Of a stretch of DNA of 50,562 nt, positions 9,143 to 18,855 are shown in pieces (position 1 is the stretch's first letter; every line of letters starts with the position of its first letter). Origin of the DNA: Pauljensenia hongkongensis (GTDB lineage Bacteria; Actinomycetota; Actinomycetes; Actinomycetales; Actinomycetaceae); assembly GCF_001746855.1 (NCBI RefSeq), contig NZ_CP017298.1, positions 1,069,142 to 1,119,703 of the forward strand, read 5' to 3'. Made by a program: the position numbers and the translations under genes. Under the pieces are notes generated by a model, which saw only the letters and a list, made by a program, of their open reading frames with translations, was not told the DNA's origin and did not search any database.

Positions 9143-9684
9143 CACTTACCAGCCTTTCCGACCTTGCGACGGATGGTCTCGCCCACGTAGTGGATGCCCT
9201 TGCCCTTGTAGGGCTCCGGCTTCTTCAACTTGCGGATGCGGGCGGCGGTCTCGCCGACGAGCTGCTTGTCGATGCCGGACACCGTGAACAGCGTCTGGGA
9301 CCTCGGCTCGATCGTGAACTCGATGCCGTCGGGCGGGGTGACGGTGATCGTGTGCGAGAAGCCGAGGGAGAACTCGAGGTCCTTGCCCTTGGCCACGACG
9401 CGGTAGCCGGTGCCGGTGATCTCCAGCTGCTTCTTGTAGCCCTCGGTGACGCCGATGATCATGTTGGCGATCAGGGTGCGGGACAGCCCGTGCAGCGAGC
9501 GCGCGGTGCGCTCGTCGTTGGGACGGGACACGACGACCTGGCCGCCGTCCACCTTCGCGGTGATCGGCTCGGCCACGACGTGGCTGAGGGTGCCCTTGGG
9601 CCCCTTGACCGTCACCTTCTGGCCGTCGATCGCGACGTCGACGCCCGCGGGGATTGCGATGGGGTTCTTACCAATTCGCGACAT
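9142..9684 (-). CDS. rplF: 50S ribosomal protein uL6
   Basis: 180 residues, [19 protein letters not shown] at the start and the signature [28 protein letters not shown] at the end. It has two related alpha/beta domains and binds near the sarcin-ricin region, where elongation factors dock. It lies 15 bases after rpsH. Confidence 0.98.
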   Translation of the reverse strand: MSRIGKNPIAIPAGVDVAIDGQKVTVKGPKGTLSHVVAEPITAKVDGGQVVVSRPNDERTARSLHGLSRTLIANMIIGVTEGYKKQLEITGTGYRVVAKGKDLEFSLGFSHTITVTPPDGIEFTIEPRSQTLFTVSGIDKQLVGETAARIRKLKKPEPYKGKGIHYVGETIRRKVGKAGK

Positions 9685-9699
9685 TGTTCAGCCTCCTCC

Positions 9700-10098
9700 T
9701 CACCAGACGTAGGCGAGGACTTCCCCGCCCACGCCCTTCTCGGCCGCCTGGCGGTCGGTGAGCAGGCCGGAGGACGTGGACAGGATCGCCACGCCCAGGC
9801 CGCCGCGGACCTTGGGCAGGTTGGTGGACTTGGCGTACACGCGCAGACCGGGCTTGGAAACGCGCTGCAGGCCCTGGATGGCGGCCTCGCGGTGCGAGCC
9901 GTACTTCAGGGAGATCGTCAGGGTCTTGCCCACCCGGGCGTCCTCGACGGCGGTCGAGGCGATGTAGCCCTCCTCGACCAGGATGTCCGCGATCGCGTTC
10001 TTGAGCTTCGAGTACGGCATGGAGACCGAGTCGTGGTGCGCGCGGTTCGCGTTGCGCAGACGCGTGAGCATGTCTGCGATCGGGTCTGTCATTGTCAT
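9700..10098 (-). CDS. rpsH: 30S ribosomal protein uS8
   Basis: 132 residues from ATG at 10098-10096 ([20 protein letters not shown]). The ATG two codons later is an alternative start. The C-terminus [26 protein letters not shown] is typical. uS8 binds 16S helix 21, and in E. coli also the spc mRNA as translational repressor; whether it does so here cannot be read from the sequence. GGAGT lies upstream. Confidence 0.97.
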   Translation of the reverse strand: MTMTDPIADMLTRLRNANRAHHDSVSMPYSKLKNAIADILVEEGYIASTAVEDARVGKTLTISLKYGSHREAAIQGLQRVSKPGLRVYAKSTNLPKVRGGLGVAILSTSSGLLTDRQAAEKGVGGEVLAYVW

Positions 10099-10160
10099 GG
10101 GGTTGTACTCCCCTTCCTCGTCGCGGTTTCTCCGGCGCACCGGGACCTGCGACGTTCGTA

Positions 10161-10346
10161 TTACCAGCTGCTCTTGGTGACGCCGGGCAGCTCGCCGCGC
10201 AGGGCGAGCTCGCGCAGGCACACGCGGCACAGTCCGAACTTGCGGTACACCGAGTGCGGACGACCGCAACGGTTGCACCTGGTGTAGGCGCGCACGCCGA
10301 ACTTCGGCTTGCGCGCGGCCTTGACCTTGAGGGACGTCTTGGCCAT
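10161..10346 (-). CDS. rpsN: 30S ribosomal protein uS14, zinc type
   Basis: 61 residues with two CxxC pairs (CNRCG and CRVC), which makes this the short zinc-binding uS14 found in Gram-positive spc operons rather than the 101-residue zinc-free form. It begins [20 protein letters not shown] and ends [10 protein letters not shown]. Three bases separate it from rplE. Confidence 0.98.
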   Translation of the reverse strand: MAKTSLKVKAARKPKFGVRAYTRCNRCGRPHSVYRKFGLCRVCLRELALRGELPGVTKSSW

Positions 10347-10349
10347 GGG

Positions 10350-10895
10350 TCAGTCCTCCTTGAACGGGAAGCCGAGGTGGCGGAGCAGAGCGCGCCCCTC
10401 CTCGTCGGTGGTGGCCGAGGTGACAACCGTGATATCCATGCCGCGCACCCGGTCGATCGAGTCCTGGTCGATCTCGTGGAACATCGACTGCTCCGTGAGG
10501 CCGAAGGTGTAGTTGCCGTGCCCGTCGAACTGCTTGGGCGAGAGCCCGCGGAAGTCGCGGATACGGGGCAGTGCCGTCGCGAGGAGCCGGTCGAGGAACT
10601 CCCACATGCGGTCGCCGCGCAGGGTCACGTGCGCGCCGATAGCCTGGCCCTCGCGCAGCTTGAACTGGGCGATGGACTTCTTGGCGCGGGTCGTCACGGG
10701 CTTCTGCCCCGTGATCGCGGTGAGGTCGCGGATCGCGCCCTCCAGCGCCTTGGAATCGCGCGCGGCCTCGCCGACGCCCATGTTGACGACGATCTTCTTC
10801 AGCCCACCGACCTGCATGATGTTCTCGTGCTTGAACTCGGCGCGCAGAGCCTCACGGATCTCGGAGGCGTACTTCTCTTTCAGACGCGGGGCCAT
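10350..10895 (-). CDS. rplE: 50S ribosomal protein uL5
   Basis: 181 residues. The conserved [39 protein letters not shown] and FPEIDQD-like [20 protein letters not shown] mark uL5, a 5S rRNA-binding protein of the central protuberance that also contacts the small-subunit head. It lies two bases after rplX and three before rpsN. Confidence 0.98.
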   Translation of the reverse strand: MAPRLKEKYASEIREALRAEFKHENIMQVGGLKKIVVNMGVGEAARDSKALEGAIRDLTAITGQKPVTTRAKKSIAQFKLREGQAIGAHVTLRGDRMWEFLDRLLATALPRIRDFRGLSPKQFDGHGNYTFGLTEQSMFHEIDQDSIDRVRGMDITVVTSATTDEEGRALLRHLGFPFKED

Positions 10896-10897
10896 GC

Positions 10898-11332
10898 TCA
10901 GATCTCCTTGCCCTGCTCGATACCGCGCTTGGCGCCGCCGCGGGTCACGCGGACGCGGACCGTGCGGGTGCGGCCGTCGCGCTCGACGGTGTCCTCGCGG
11001 AAACCGACGCGCACGCGCTTCTTGGTGTCGGGGTCGACCAGGGCGACCTTCGACAGGGAGATCGGCGCCTCGACGGTCTCAATGCCGCCGGCCGAGCCCT
11101 GCGTCTGCCCCTGGCGGACGTGGCGCGTCTTGAGGTTGACGCCCTCGACCAGGACCTTCTGCTCGGCGGGGAACACCTTGATGACGCGCCCCTGCTTGCC
11201 CTTGTCGCCGGGCTTGAGGGGCTCGAGCCCCTCGGCGGCGCGGCGCTCGTTGCGCTTGGCCAGGGCCTTCTCGTCGGAGGTGCGTCCTCGGACGACCTCC
11301 ACCAGGTCGCCCTTGCGGATCTTCGCGGCCAT
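10898..11332 (-). CDS. rplX: 50S ribosomal protein uL24 with an internal insertion
   Basis: 144 residues, longer than the usual 100-110. The KOW motif is split. [13 protein letters not shown] is followed by about 28 extra charged residues (roughly 17-44, [20 protein letters not shown] and onward), then [25 protein letters not shown] resumes the canonical protein. The insertion falls in the loop between the first two strands. uL24 starts large-subunit assembly by binding the 5' end of 23S rRNA. The frame is unbroken and codon use is uniform, so it is a genuine in-frame expansion. Confidence 0.95.
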   Translation of the reverse strand: MAAKIRKGDLVEVVRGRTSDEKALAKRNERRAAEGLEPLKPGDKGKQGRVIKVFPAEQKVLVEGVNLKTRHVRQGQTQGSAGGIETVEAPISLSKVALVDPDTKKRVRVGFREDTVERDGRTRTVRVRVTRGGAKRGIEQGKEI

Positions 11333-11335
11333 GGA

Positions 11336-11704
11336 TCAGATCACCTCCTGTGCGAGGGAGACGATGCGCATGAACTTCTTATCGCGCAGCTCCCGGCCCA
11401 CGGGGCCGAAGATGCGGGTTCCGCGCGGATCGCCGTTGTTGTTGATGATGACGGCCGCGTTCTCGTCGAAGCGGATGTAGGAACCGTCGGGGCGGCGGAT
11501 CTCCTTGCGCGTGCGCACGACCACCGCCTTGACGACCTCGCCCTTCTTGACGTTGCCGCCGGGGATGGCGTCCTTCACGGTTGCGACGATCGTGTCGCCG
11601 ATGCCCGCGTAGCGCCGACCCGAGCCGCCGAGAACACGGATGGTCAGGATCTCCTTGGCCCCTGTGTTGTCGGCGACCTTCAGTCGCGACTCCTGCTGGA
11701 TCAT
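11336..11704 (-). CDS. rplN: 50S ribosomal protein uL14
   Basis: 122 residues, [20 protein letters not shown] with the signature [22 protein letters not shown] and the end [12 protein letters not shown]. uL14 forms an intersubunit bridge and is the docking point for silencing factor RsfS. It sits 88 bases after rpsQ and 3 before rplX. Confidence 0.98.
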   Translation of the reverse strand: MIQQESRLKVADNTGAKEILTIRVLGGSGRRYAGIGDTIVATVKDAIPGGNVKKGEVVKAVVVRTRKEIRRPDGSYIRFDENAAVIINNNGDPRGTRIFGPVGRELRDKKFMRIVSLAQEVI

Positions 11705-11792
11705 TTTCTATTGACTCCTGTCGTCGTGCCGGTTCTCTCCCGGTTGTGGCCGGTCGAGCCTTGCCGAACGGATTTCGGTCTGTGAGCGAAGG

Positions 11793-12068
11793 TCACTTCG
11801 CCTTTTCGAGGATCTCCACGACGCGCCAGCGCTTGGTGGCCGACAGCGGACGGGTCTCCATGATGAGGACGAGATCGCCGACACCGCACTCGTTGTGCTC
11901 GTCGTGAACCTTGACCTTGGTGTTCTTGCGCATGACCTTGCCGTAGAGGGCGTGCTTGACGCGGTCCTCGATTCGCACGACAACGGTCTTGTCCATCTTG
12001 TCGCTGACGACGTAGCCGCGACGGACCTTTCGCTCATTGCGAGCGGTGGTTTCTGCCATCAGGCTCAC
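11793..12068 (-). CDS. rpsQ: 30S ribosomal protein uS17
   Basis: 91 residues from a GTG overlapping the rpmC stop (GTGA). The OB-fold core [28 protein letters not shown] and [23 protein letters not shown] is diagnostic. uS17 binds the 5' domain of 16S rRNA. ATG four codons in is an alternative start. The 88-base gap to rplN holds no ORF of note. Confidence 0.96.
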   Translation of the reverse strand: MSLMAETTARNERKVRRGYVVSDKMDKTVVVRIEDRVKHALYGKVMRKNTKVKVHDEHNECGVGDLVLIMETRPLSATKRWRVVEILEKAK

Positions 12069-12298
12069 TCCTCAGTGCTAGGGGCGGTGCGGTAGCCGAG
12101 CTCCCGCTCACGCGCGATGGTGTAGATGCGGGCGATGTCCCGGCGCACGGTCTTCATGCGCCCGTGGTCCTCCAGGTTGCCGACGGCCTGCGCGAAACGC
12201 AGGTTGAACAGCTCGGCCTTCGCCTTCTCGAGCTCCTTGGACAGCTGCGCGTCGTCCATCGCATCGAGGTCAGCGGTGGTCAAACCCTTTTCTGCCAT
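12065..12298 (-). CDS. rpmC: 50S ribosomal protein uL29
   Basis: 77 residues of helical hairpin with [20 protein letters not shown] and the conserved [19 protein letters not shown]. uL29 lies at the exit of the nascent-chain tunnel, next to uL23. It overlaps rplP by one base (TGATG) and rpsQ by four. Confidence 0.97.
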   Translation of the reverse strand: MAEKGLTTADLDAMDDAQLSKELEKAKAELFNLRFAQAVGNLEDHGRMKTVRRDIARIYTIARERELGYRTAPSTEE

Positions 12299-12717
12299 CA
12301 GATGTCACCACCCTCACGAACCACGAAGCGGCTCTTGATCGGAAGCTTGTGCTGCGCGCGGCTGAGGGCCTCGCGGGCGAGTTCCTCGGGGACGCCGGAC
12401 AGCTCGAACAGGATTCGTCCCGGCTTGACGGGGGCGACCCACCACTCGGGGGCGCCCTTGCCCGAGCCCATGCGGGTCTCGGCGGGCTTCTTGGTCAACG
12501 GGCGGTCCGGGAAGATGTTGATCCAGACCTTGCCGCCGCGCTTGATGTGGCGGGTCACGGCGATACGCGCCGCCTCGATCTGGCGGTTGGTGATGTACGC
12601 GCCCTCCAGTGCCTGGATGCCGTAGTCTCCGAACGCCAGTTCGGTGCCGCCCGTGGCGAAGCCGGTGCGGTGCGGGCGGTGCTGCTTGCGGTACTTAGTC
12701 CGACGGGGAATGAGCAT
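12298..12717 (-). CDS. rplP: 50S ribosomal protein uL16
   Basis: 139 residues from ATG at 12717-12715 ([19 protein letters not shown]). [24 protein letters not shown] is the loop that reaches the A-site tRNA. The open frame extends upstream into rpsC, but this start matches the family and lies five bases after the rpsC stop. Confidence 0.97.
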   Translation of the reverse strand: MLIPRRTKYRKQHRPHRTGFATGGTELAFGDYGIQALEGAYITNRQIEAARIAVTRHIKRGGKVWINIFPDRPLTKKPAETRMGSGKGAPEWWVAPVKPGRILFELSGVPEELAREALSRAQHKLPIKSRFVVREGGDI

Positions 12718-12722
12718 CGGGC

Positions 12723-13535
12723 TCAGGCCTCCGATCCGGTCTTGGTCGCAGCGGCGCCGGGGGCCTCGGCCTCCCGGGGGGCCTGCTGCGAAGCGGTCTC
12801 CTGGTTGGGGCGGCCACCGCGGCGGGGGCCTCCGCGACGGCCGTCGCGGCGACCGCCGCGGCCGCCCTGCTCGGCCTGCTGGCGCGCGAACTCGCGCTCG
12901 GTGATGTCGCCCTTGTAGATCCACACCTTGACGCCGATGCGACCGAAGGTCGTGCGGGCCTCGTGGAATCCGTAGTCGATGTTGGCGCGCAGGGTGTGCA
13001 GGGGCACGCGGCCCTCGCGGTAGAACTCCGAGCGGCTCATCTCGGCGCCGCCCAGGCGGCCCGAGACCTGCACGCGGATGCCCTTGGCGCCGGCGCGCTG
13101 GGCGGACTGGATGCCCTTGCGCATGGCGCGGCGGAACGAGACGCGGGCAGCCAGCTGCTCGGCGATGCCCTGGGCGACCAGCTGCGCGTCGAGGTCGGGG
13201 TTCTTGACCTCGAGGATGTTGAGCTGGACCTGCTTGCCGGTCAGCTTCTCCAGCGACTGGCGCAGGCGGTCGGCCTCCGCGCCGCGGCGCCCGATGACGA
13301 TGCCCGGGCGGGCGGTGTGCAGATCGACGCGCACGCGGTCGCGGGTGCGCTCGATGTCGACCTTGGCGATTCCGGCGCGCTCGAGGTTGTCGGTGAGCGC
13401 CTTGCGGATGGCGACGTCCTCGGCGACGTAGTCCGAGTAGCGCTGCCCCTTGGTGGTGGAGTCGGAGAACCAGCGGGACCGGTGGTCGGTGGTGATTCCC
13501 AGACGGAACCCGGTGGGGTTGACCTTCTGGCCCAT
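12723..13535 (-). CDS. rpsC: 30S ribosomal protein uS3 with basic C-terminal tail
   Basis: 270 residues. [20 protein letters not shown], the KH domain with the GXXG-type [12 protein letters not shown], and [22 protein letters not shown] identify uS3. From about residue 218 a tail of Arg/Gly ([18 protein letters not shown]) followed by Glu/Ala/Thr extends about 50 residues beyond the E. coli protein, as in other Actinobacteria. uS3 lines the mRNA entry channel and contributes to helicase activity. Confidence 0.97.
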   Translation of the reverse strand: MGQKVNPTGFRLGITTDHRSRWFSDSTTKGQRYSDYVAEDVAIRKALTDNLERAGIAKVDIERTRDRVRVDLHTARPGIVIGRRGAEADRLRQSLEKLTGKQVQLNILEVKNPDLDAQLVAQGIAEQLAARVSFRRAMRKGIQSAQRAGAKGIRVQVSGRLGGAEMSRSEFYREGRVPLHTLRANIDYGFHEARTTFGRIGVKVWIYKGDITEREFARQQAEQGGRGGRRDGRRGGPRRGGRPNQETASQQAPREAEAPGAAATKTGSEA

Positions 13536-13536
13536 C

Positions 13537-13908
13537 TCAGCGGTCTCCCTTCTTCTTGTCTTCCTTGGTCCCCACCACGATGGTGATGTGGGATGTGCGC
13601 TTGAGGATGCGTCCCGCGCGCCCCTGGGCGCGGGGGCGGATCCGCTTCATGGTCGGCCCCTCGTCCACGTACGCCTCCAGCACCAGCAGGTCCGCCTCGT
13701 TGAAGGTCTCGCCGGCGTTCTCGGCCTTGACCCGGGAGTTGGCGATGGCGCTCATGAGCACCTTGCGGACATCGGTGGCGACGGCCTGCGGGGCGAACCG
13801 CAGAATGTCGGCGGCCTCCAGCGCTCGCTTGCCGCGAACCTCGTTCACGACTCGGCGGGACTTCTGGGGCGTGACGCGGATGTAGCGCGCCTGCGCCTTG
13901 GCTTCCAT
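13537..13908 (-). CDS. rplV: 50S ribosomal protein uL22
   Basis: 123 residues. [20 protein letters not shown] at the start; the tunnel-lining hairpin [22 protein letters not shown], the macrolide-relevant loop, is intact without insertions. One base separates it from rpsC. Placed between rpsS and rpsC, as in all S10 operons. Confidence 0.97.
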   Translation of the reverse strand: MEAKAQARYIRVTPQKSRRVVNEVRGKRALEAADILRFAPQAVATDVRKVLMSAIANSRVKAENAGETFNEADLLVLEAYVDEGPTMKRIRPRAQGRAGRILKRTSHITIVVGTKEDKKKGDR

Positions 13909-13936
13909 GTATCTGCCTCTTCTTCCTCGGGCCGGC

Positions 13937-14218
13937 TCAGCGCCGACGTCCCTTGCGGTCGTCCTTGTCGTGGCTGCGGAAAGTGCGCGTGGGAGCGAAC
14001 TCGCCCAGCTTGTGGCCCACCATCGACTCGGTGACGAAAACGGGCACGTGCTTGCGGCCGTCGTGGACGGCGATGGTCAGGCCCAGGAAGTCCGGGGTGA
14101 TGACCGAGCGGCGCGACCAGGTCTTGATGACGGCCTTAGAACCGGACTCGTTCGCGGCGTCGACCTTCTTGAGCAGGTGGTCGTCGACGAACGGGCCCTT
14201 CTTCAAACTACGCGGCAT
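13937..14218 (-). CDS. rpsS: 30S ribosomal protein uS19
   Basis: 93 residues beginning [20 protein letters not shown], with [23 protein letters not shown] and [18 protein letters not shown]. uS19 is in the small-subunit head near the A-site finger. The basic tail [10 protein letters not shown] is typical. It lies 16 bases after rplB. Confidence 0.98.
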   Translation of the reverse strand: MPRSLKKGPFVDDHLLKKVDAANESGSKAVIKTWSRRSVITPDFLGLTIAVHDGRKHVPVFVTESMVGHKLGEFAPTRTFRSHDKDDRKGRRR

Positions 14219-14234
14219 TTCAATCGACTCCTAC

Positions 14235-15071
14235 TCAGCGGTTCTTGCCGGTCTTGCGGCGGCGGACGATCAGGCGGTCCGACGCCTTCTTCGGACGGCG
14301 GGTGCGGCCCTCGGGCTTGCCCCACGGCGACACCGGGTGGCGTCCACCGGAGGTGCGGCCCTCGCCGCCGCCGTGCGGGTGGTCCACCGGGTTCATGACG
14401 ACGCCGCGCACGTGCGGGCGCTTGCCCTTCCAGCGCATACGGCCGGCCTTGCCCCAGTTGATGTTCGACTGCTCGGCGTTGCCGACCTCGCCGATGGTGG
14501 CGCGGCAGGTGGCCTCGACGTTGCGGATCTCGCCCGAGGGCATGCGCAGCTGGGCGAAGCGCCCTTCCTTGGCGACCAGCTGGACGGAGGTTCCGGCGCT
14601 CCGGGCGATCTTGGCGCCGCCGCCGGGGTAGAGCTCGACGGCGTGCACGACGGTGCCCAGGGGGATGTTGCGCAGCTGCAGGCTGTTGCCGGGCTTGATG
14701 TCGGCCGACGGCCCGGCCTCGATGCGGTCGCCCTGCTTGAGGCCGGCGGGGGCCAGGATGTAGCGCTTGGTGCCGTCGGCGTAATGCAGCAGCGCGATGC
14801 GGGCGGTGCGGTTGGGGTCGTACTCGATGTGCGCGACCTTCGCCGGCACGCCGTCCTTGTCGGACCGGCGGAAGTCGATGACCCGGTACTGGCGCTTGTG
14901 GCCGCCGCCGCGGTGGCGCGAGGTCACACGGCCGCTGTTGTTACGGCCGCCGGTCTTGTGCAGGGGGCGCACCAGCGACTTCTCGGGGGTGTCCCGGGTG
15001 ATCTCGACGAAGTCGGAGACGCTGGAGAAGCGCCGACCCGGAGTCGTGGGCTTGTAATTGCGGATTCCCAT
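14235..15071 (-). CDS. rplB: 50S ribosomal protein uL2
   Basis: 278 residues. [21 protein letters not shown] starts the protein; [22 protein letters not shown] near residue 225 carries the conserved His close to the peptidyl-transferase centre, followed by a basic tail. uL2 is essential for subunit association. It lies 23 bases after rplW. Confidence 0.98.
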   Translation of the reverse strand: MGIRNYKPTTPGRRFSSVSDFVEITRDTPEKSLVRPLHKTGGRNNSGRVTSRHRGGGHKRQYRVIDFRRSDKDGVPAKVAHIEYDPNRTARIALLHYADGTKRYILAPAGLKQGDRIEAGPSADIKPGNSLQLRNIPLGTVVHAVELYPGGGAKIARSAGTSVQLVAKEGRFAQLRMPSGEIRNVEATCRATIGEVGNAEQSNINWGKAGRMRWKGKRPHVRGVVMNPVDHPHGGGEGRTSGGRHPVSPWGKPEGRTRRPKKASDRLIVRRRKTGKNR

Positions 15072-15094
15072 GTTTCTCAGTCCTTCTCCGGTTC

Positions 15095-15400
15095 TCAGGC
15101 CTGATCGCCGAAGATGTCGATGGTGCCCTCGCGCACGGTGACGATGGCACGCTTGACGTCCTTGCGCTTACCGATCCCGCCTCGGGTGCGGTAGGTCTTG
15201 CCCTTGCGGTTCTGGGTGGCGATGGAACCGATCTTCACGCCGAAGATGCGCTCGATGGCGATCTTGATCTCGGTCTTGTTCGCGCGGGGGTCGACCTCGA
15301 AGGTGTACTTGCCCTGGTCCATCAGGGCCAGCGACTTCTCCGTGGTGACGGGCTTGAAGATGATGTCGCGGGGGTTCTTACCCGGTTCGATCGTGCTCAC
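15095..15400 (-). CDS. rplW: 50S ribosomal protein uL23
   Basis: 101 residues from a GTG (15400-15398) that overlaps the rplD stop as [24 protein letters not shown] and [19 protein letters not shown] are diagnostic. uL23 is the tunnel-exit docking site for trigger factor and SRP. The open frame extends upstream in rplD but only this start gives the family N-terminus. Confidence 0.96.
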   Translation of the reverse strand: MSTIEPGKNPRDIIFKPVTTEKSLALMDQGKYTFEVDPRANKTEIKIAIERIFGVKIGSIATQNRKGKTYRTRGGIGKRKDVKRAIVTVREGTIDIFGDQA

Positions 15401-16041
15401 TTGGTCTCCTCCTTGGTGCCGAGGAAGGACTCCAGGGCGGCCTGGGTGAACACGATGTCGTCGGCGTCCAGGACGTCGTAGGTGTTCAACTGGTCGACCC
15501 ACAGGACGTGGACCTCGGGGACGTTGCGCAGGGACAGCGCGGTCAGCTGGTCGCCGCGCTCGAGGACGACGAGCGCCTGGCGGTCGTCGACGATGGCGCG
15601 CAGCGAGGCCAGCGCGGCCTTCGTGGAGGGCTTGTCACCCTCGAAGAGCGCGGTGACGACGTGGATGCGGTCGGCGCGGGCGCGGTCGGACAGGGCCGAG
15701 CGCAGGGCGCCGCGCTTCATCTTCTTGGGGGTGCGCTGCTCGTAGTCGCGGGGCTTGGGGCCGTGGACGACGCCGCCGCCGGTGAACTGGGGGGCGCGGA
15801 TGGAGCCCTGGCGGGCGTTGCCGGTGCCCTTCTGGCGGAACGGCTTCCTACCGCCGCCGGAGACCTGCCCGCGGGTCTTCGTGGAGTGGGTGCCCTGGCG
15901 GGCGGCGGCCAGCTGGGCCACGACGACCTGGTGCATGAGCGGAATGTTGGTGGGGACGTCGAAGATCTCGGCGGGGAGGTCGACGGTGGCGGCCTTCTTG
16001 CCCTCGAGGTCGAGGACGTCGACGGAGCGAACCTCAGACAT
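15397..16041 (-). CDS. rplD: 50S ribosomal protein uL4
   Basis: 214 residues from ATG at 16041-16039. The tunnel loop [26 protein letters not shown] is intact, with no macrolide-type insertion or deletion. In E. coli uL4 also represses its own S10 operon through the mRNA leader; the long leader upstream of rpsJ here leaves that open. Two bases separate it from rplC. Confidence 0.97.
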   Translation of the reverse strand: MSEVRSVDVLDLEGKKAATVDLPAEIFDVPTNIPLMHQVVVAQLAAARQGTHSTKTRGQVSGGGRKPFRQKGTGNARQGSIRAPQFTGGGVVHGPKPRDYEQRTPKKMKRGALRSALSDRARADRIHVVTALFEGDKPSTKAALASLRAIVDDRQALVVLERGDQLTALSLRNVPEVHVLWVDQLNTYDVLDADDIVFTQAALESFLGTKEETK

Positions 16042-16043
16042 GA

Positions 16044-16709
16044 TCACGCACCCTTCACAGCGGAGCGAACCAGGACGACGCCGTTCTTGGGGCCGGGGAT
16101 GGCGCCACTGATGAGCAGCAGGCCCTTCTCGGTGTCGACGGCCTGGATACGCAGGTTCTGGACAGTACGGCGGTTGCCGCCCATGCGGCCGGCCATGCGC
16201 AGGCCCTTGAAGATGCGGCCGGGGGTGGCGCACGCGCCGATGGAACCCGGCTTGCGGTGGTTGCGGTGGGCACCGTGGGAGGCGGAGACGCCGGCGAAGC
16301 CGTGGCGCTTCATCACACCCGCGAAGCCCTTGCCCTTGGTGTTGCCGGAGACGTCCACGCTCTGGCCCGCCTCGAAGGTGGAGGCGTCGAGCTCCTGGCC
16401 GACCTCGTAGGAGTCGTGCTCGGAGGTGCGCACCTCGGCGAGGTGGCGGCGGGGGGCGACGCCAGCCTTGGCGAAGTGGCCCTGCAGGGGCTTGGTGACC
16501 TTGCGGGGGTCGATCTCGCCGAAACCAAGCTGGATGGCGGAGTAGCCGTCGACCTCCTCGGTGCGTACCTGGGTGACGACGTTGGTGCCGACCTGCACGA
16601 CAGTCAGGGGCACGAGGCGGCCGTCGGCGTCCCAGACCTGGGTCATGCCGATCTTGCGGCCGAGCAGCGCCTGGATCGGCGCGGCAGCGTGCTGCTTTTT
16701 GTTAGTCAT
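16044..16709 (-). CDS. rplC: 50S ribosomal protein uL3
   Basis: 221 residues. [20 protein letters not shown] near the N-terminus and [20 protein letters not shown] with [20 protein letters not shown] form the extension that approaches the peptidyl-transferase centre. uL3 is an early assembly protein. It lies 11 bases after rpsJ. Confidence 0.98.
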   Translation of the reverse strand: MTNKKQHAAAPIQALLGRKIGMTQVWDADGRLVPLTVVQVGTNVVTQVRTEEVDGYSAIQLGFGEIDPRKVTKPLQGHFAKAGVAPRRHLAEVRTSEHDSYEVGQELDASTFEAGQSVDVSGNTKGKGFAGVMKRHGFAGVSASHGAHRNHRKPGSIGACATPGRIFKGLRMAGRMGGNRRTVQNLRIQAVDTEKGLLLISGAIPGPKNGVVLVRSAVKGA

Positions 16710-16720
16710 TGCAGAAGTCC

Positions 16721-17029
16721 TCAGAGCTTGATCTCGATGTTGACGTCCGCGGGCAGATCGATGCGCATGAGCGAGTCGACGGCCTTGGGAGTCGGGTCGA
16801 TGATGTCGATGAGCCGCTTGTGCGTGCGCATTTCAAAGTGCTCGCGGCTGTCCTTGTACTTGTGGGGCGACCGGATAACGACGAAAACGTTCTTCTCGGT
16901 CGGCAGCGGCACCGGGCCCACGACTGTGGCGCCCGCACGCTGTACGGTCTCCACGATCTTGCGCGCGGAGCTGTCGATGACCTCGTGGTCATACGACTTG
17001 AGCCGGATGCGGATCTTCTGTCCCGCCAT
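16721..17029 (-). CDS. rpsJ: 30S ribosomal protein uS10
   Basis: 102 residues: [44 protein letters not shown]. uS10 is in the small-subunit head and, as NusE, takes part in antitermination. It is first in the S10-spc-alpha cluster, preceded by a 5' leader of about 280 bases and a good promoter. Confidence 0.98.
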   Translation of the reverse strand: MAGQKIRIRLKSYDHEVIDSSARKIVETVQRAGATVVGPVPLPTEKNVFVVIRSPHKYKDSREHFEMRTHKRLIDIIDPTPKAVDSLMRIDLPADVNIEIKL

Positions 17030-17318
17030 GCCGTCCTACCTCTTCTCGTACAGATTCGGCGCCGGTACACGCACCCGGGCGTGTCGCACGGGTCATTCCG
17101 CGGGGGGCCGCGGCTGTCCGGCGTCGTGTCCAAAGATCTTGGGCATAATGCCCGGTCCGGGCGCGATGGCGCGCGCGGACCACCCCAGAGTCGCTGGGGC
17201 AACCGTGCCATTCTGTCAGAGTTCCACCCACGAGGACAAACCGTGCTGGCGCTCTCGCATGTGAAACCACCGACAGAGTGGCGCGGCCCGCAAGGCGAAC
17301 CCCTGCGAACCGCGAACC
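17030..17318 (-). promoter_or_regulatory. long 5' leader of the S10 operon
   Basis: About 280 untranslated bases lie between the inferred start site and rpsJ. They include small inverted repeats, for example 17184-17189/17195-17200 and a 13-base near-palindrome around 17141-17153. The length would allow leader-based autoregulation, as known for uL4 in proteobacteria, but I see no homologous structure. No credible ORF is present. Confidence 0.45.
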
Positions 17319-17348
17319 ACTCTACCCCGCACTCGGGCGTGTCGTCAA
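17319..17348 (-). promoter_or_regulatory. S10 operon promoter
   Basis: On the minus strand TTGACG (17348-17343) and TAGAGT (17324-17319) are 18 bases apart. They match the housekeeping-sigma consensus at 5/6 and 4/6 positions, the best candidate in the 478-base gap between rpsJ and tuf. Confidence 0.7.
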
Positions 17349-17431
17349 CTGTGATGATTACTGCACAATGTACCCGTCATCTGCGGAAGCACCACGCGCG
17401 ACCCTAGCGGCCCCGGCTCCCGGGTACGGCA

Positions 17432-17458
17432 CTGCCCCGCCACTGGGTGGCGGGGCAG
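17432..17458 (-). terminator. tuf terminator
   Basis: A perfect 12-bp stem (17432-17443/17447-17458) with a 3-base loop lies 50 bases after the tuf stop codon and upstream of the S10 promoter. No long U-run follows. Position and stability support intrinsic termination. Confidence 0.75.
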
Positions 17459-17507
17459 CGCGAGCCGCTGGTTCAGCGAACAGGATCCGAGTAGACCCGC
17501 AGTGGGC

Positions 17508-18695
17508 TCACTTGAGGATCTCGGTGACCCGGCCGGAGCCGACCGTGCGGCCGCCCTCGCGGATCGCGAAGCCGAGGCCCGGCTCCATGGCGATCGGCTG
17601 GATCAGCTCGACGGTGATCTCGGTGGTGTCACCGGGCATGACCATGTCGGTGCCCTCGGGGAGGGTGATGACGCCGGTCACGTCCGTGGTGCGGAAGTAG
17701 AACTGCGGGCGGTAGTTCGAGAAGAACGGGTTGTGGCGGCCGCCCTCCTCCTTCTTGAGGATGTAGACCTGGCCCTTGAACTCGGTGTGGGGCGTGATGG
17801 AGCCGGGAACGGCCACGACCTGGCCGCGCTCGACCTCGTCGCGCTTGGTGCCGCGCAGCAGCAGGCCGCAGTTCTCGCCGGCCCACGCCTCGTCCATCGA
17901 CTTGTGGAACATCTCGATGCCGGTGACCGTGGTCTTCTGCGGCTCGCGGATGCCGAGGATCTCGACCTCGGAGTTGATGGGCAGCTTGCCGCGCTCCACA
18001 CGGCCGGTGACGACGGTGCCGCGACCGGTGATCGTGAAGACGTCCTCGATGGGCATGAGGAAGGGCTTGTCCATGTCGCGCTCGGGCGTGGGGATGTAGG
18101 TGTCCACAGCCTCCATGAGCTCTTCGATCTTCTTGGTCCACTCGGGGTCGCCCTCGAGGGCCTTGAGGGCGGAGACCTGGATGATCGGGGCGTCGCGGTC
18201 GAAGTCCTGGGACTCCAGCAGGTCGCGGCACTCCTCCTCGACCAGCTCGAGCATCTCCTCGTCGTCGACCATGTCGGCCTTGTTCAGGGCGATGAGGATC
18301 GTGGGGACGCCCACCTGGCGGGCGAGCAGGACGTGCTCGCGGGTCTGGGCCATGGGGCCGTCAGTGGCGGCGACGACCAGGATCGCGCCGTCCATCTGGG
18401 CGGCGCCCGTGATCATGTTCTTGACGTAATCGGCGTGGCCGGGGGCATCGACGTGCGCGTAGTGGCGCGCCTCGGTCTGGTACTCAACGTGGGAGACGTT
18501 GATGGTGATGCCGCGGTCGCGCTCCTCGGGGGCGTTGTCGACCTGGTCGAAGGGGGTGAACTCGTTGAGTTCGGGGTACTTGTCGTGCAGCACCTTCGTG
18601 ATGGCTGCCGTCAGCGTCGTCTTGCCGTGGTCGACGTGACCGATCGTGCCGATGTTGACGTGCGGCTTGGTGCGCTCAAACTTGGCCTTCGCCAC
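17508..18695 (-). CDS. tuf: elongation factor Tu
   Basis: 395 residues. GTPase motifs GHVDHGKTT (G1), DAPGHADYV (G3) and NKADMVDD (G4) are intact, and the switch and tRNA-binding domains are full length (family about 395). It brings aminoacyl-tRNA to the ribosome. It is preceded by GTCCAGGAGGACACAA as ribosome-binding site. A TAGAGT box at 18751-18746 may be the -10 of a dedicated promoter; no good -35 is visible. It is separated from fusA by a hairpin and 160 bases. Confidence 0.98.
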   Translation of the reverse strand: MAKAKFERTKPHVNIGTIGHVDHGKTTLTAAITKVLHDKYPELNEFTPFDQVDNAPEERDRGITINVSHVEYQTEARHYAHVDAPGHADYVKNMITGAAQMDGAILVVAATDGPMAQTREHVLLARQVGVPTILIALNKADMVDDEEMLELVEEECRDLLESQDFDRDAPIIQVSALKALEGDPEWTKKIEELMEAVDTYIPTPERDMDKPFLMPIEDVFTITGRGTVVTGRVERGKLPINSEVEILGIREPQKTTVTGIEMFHKSMDEAWAGENCGLLLRGTKRDEVERGQVVAVPGSITPHTEFKGQVYILKKEEGGRHNPFFSNYRPQFYFRTTDVTGVITLPEGTDMVMPGDTTEITVELIQPIAMEPGLGFAIREGGRTVGSGRVTEILK

Positions 18696-18807
18696 TTGTG
18701 TCCTCCTGGACTCGGGTAGATGTTCTCAGCCTACGGCTAGGTGTCACTCTAACACCAAGGGGGCATGAGACCTACTGGGTTTTACTTGTGTGTGAGGCGG
18801 CTCGCTT

Positions 18808-18835
18808 GGGCTGGGTCACTGTGCGCGCCCAGCCC
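18808..18835 (-). terminator. hairpin between fusA and tuf
   Basis: An 8-bp stem (18808-18815/18828-18835, 12-base loop) lies 21 bases beyond the fusA stop. It is probably a weak or partial terminator, giving tuf some independence from the str operon. Confidence 0.45.
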
Positions 18836-18855
18836 GAAGCGGCCCCCGGTGGGAC

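Noticed and set aside
18746-18772. Complete tuf promoter
   Set aside because: A TAGAGT -10 is present but no acceptable -35 at 16-19 bases, so it was mentioned only in the tuf entry.
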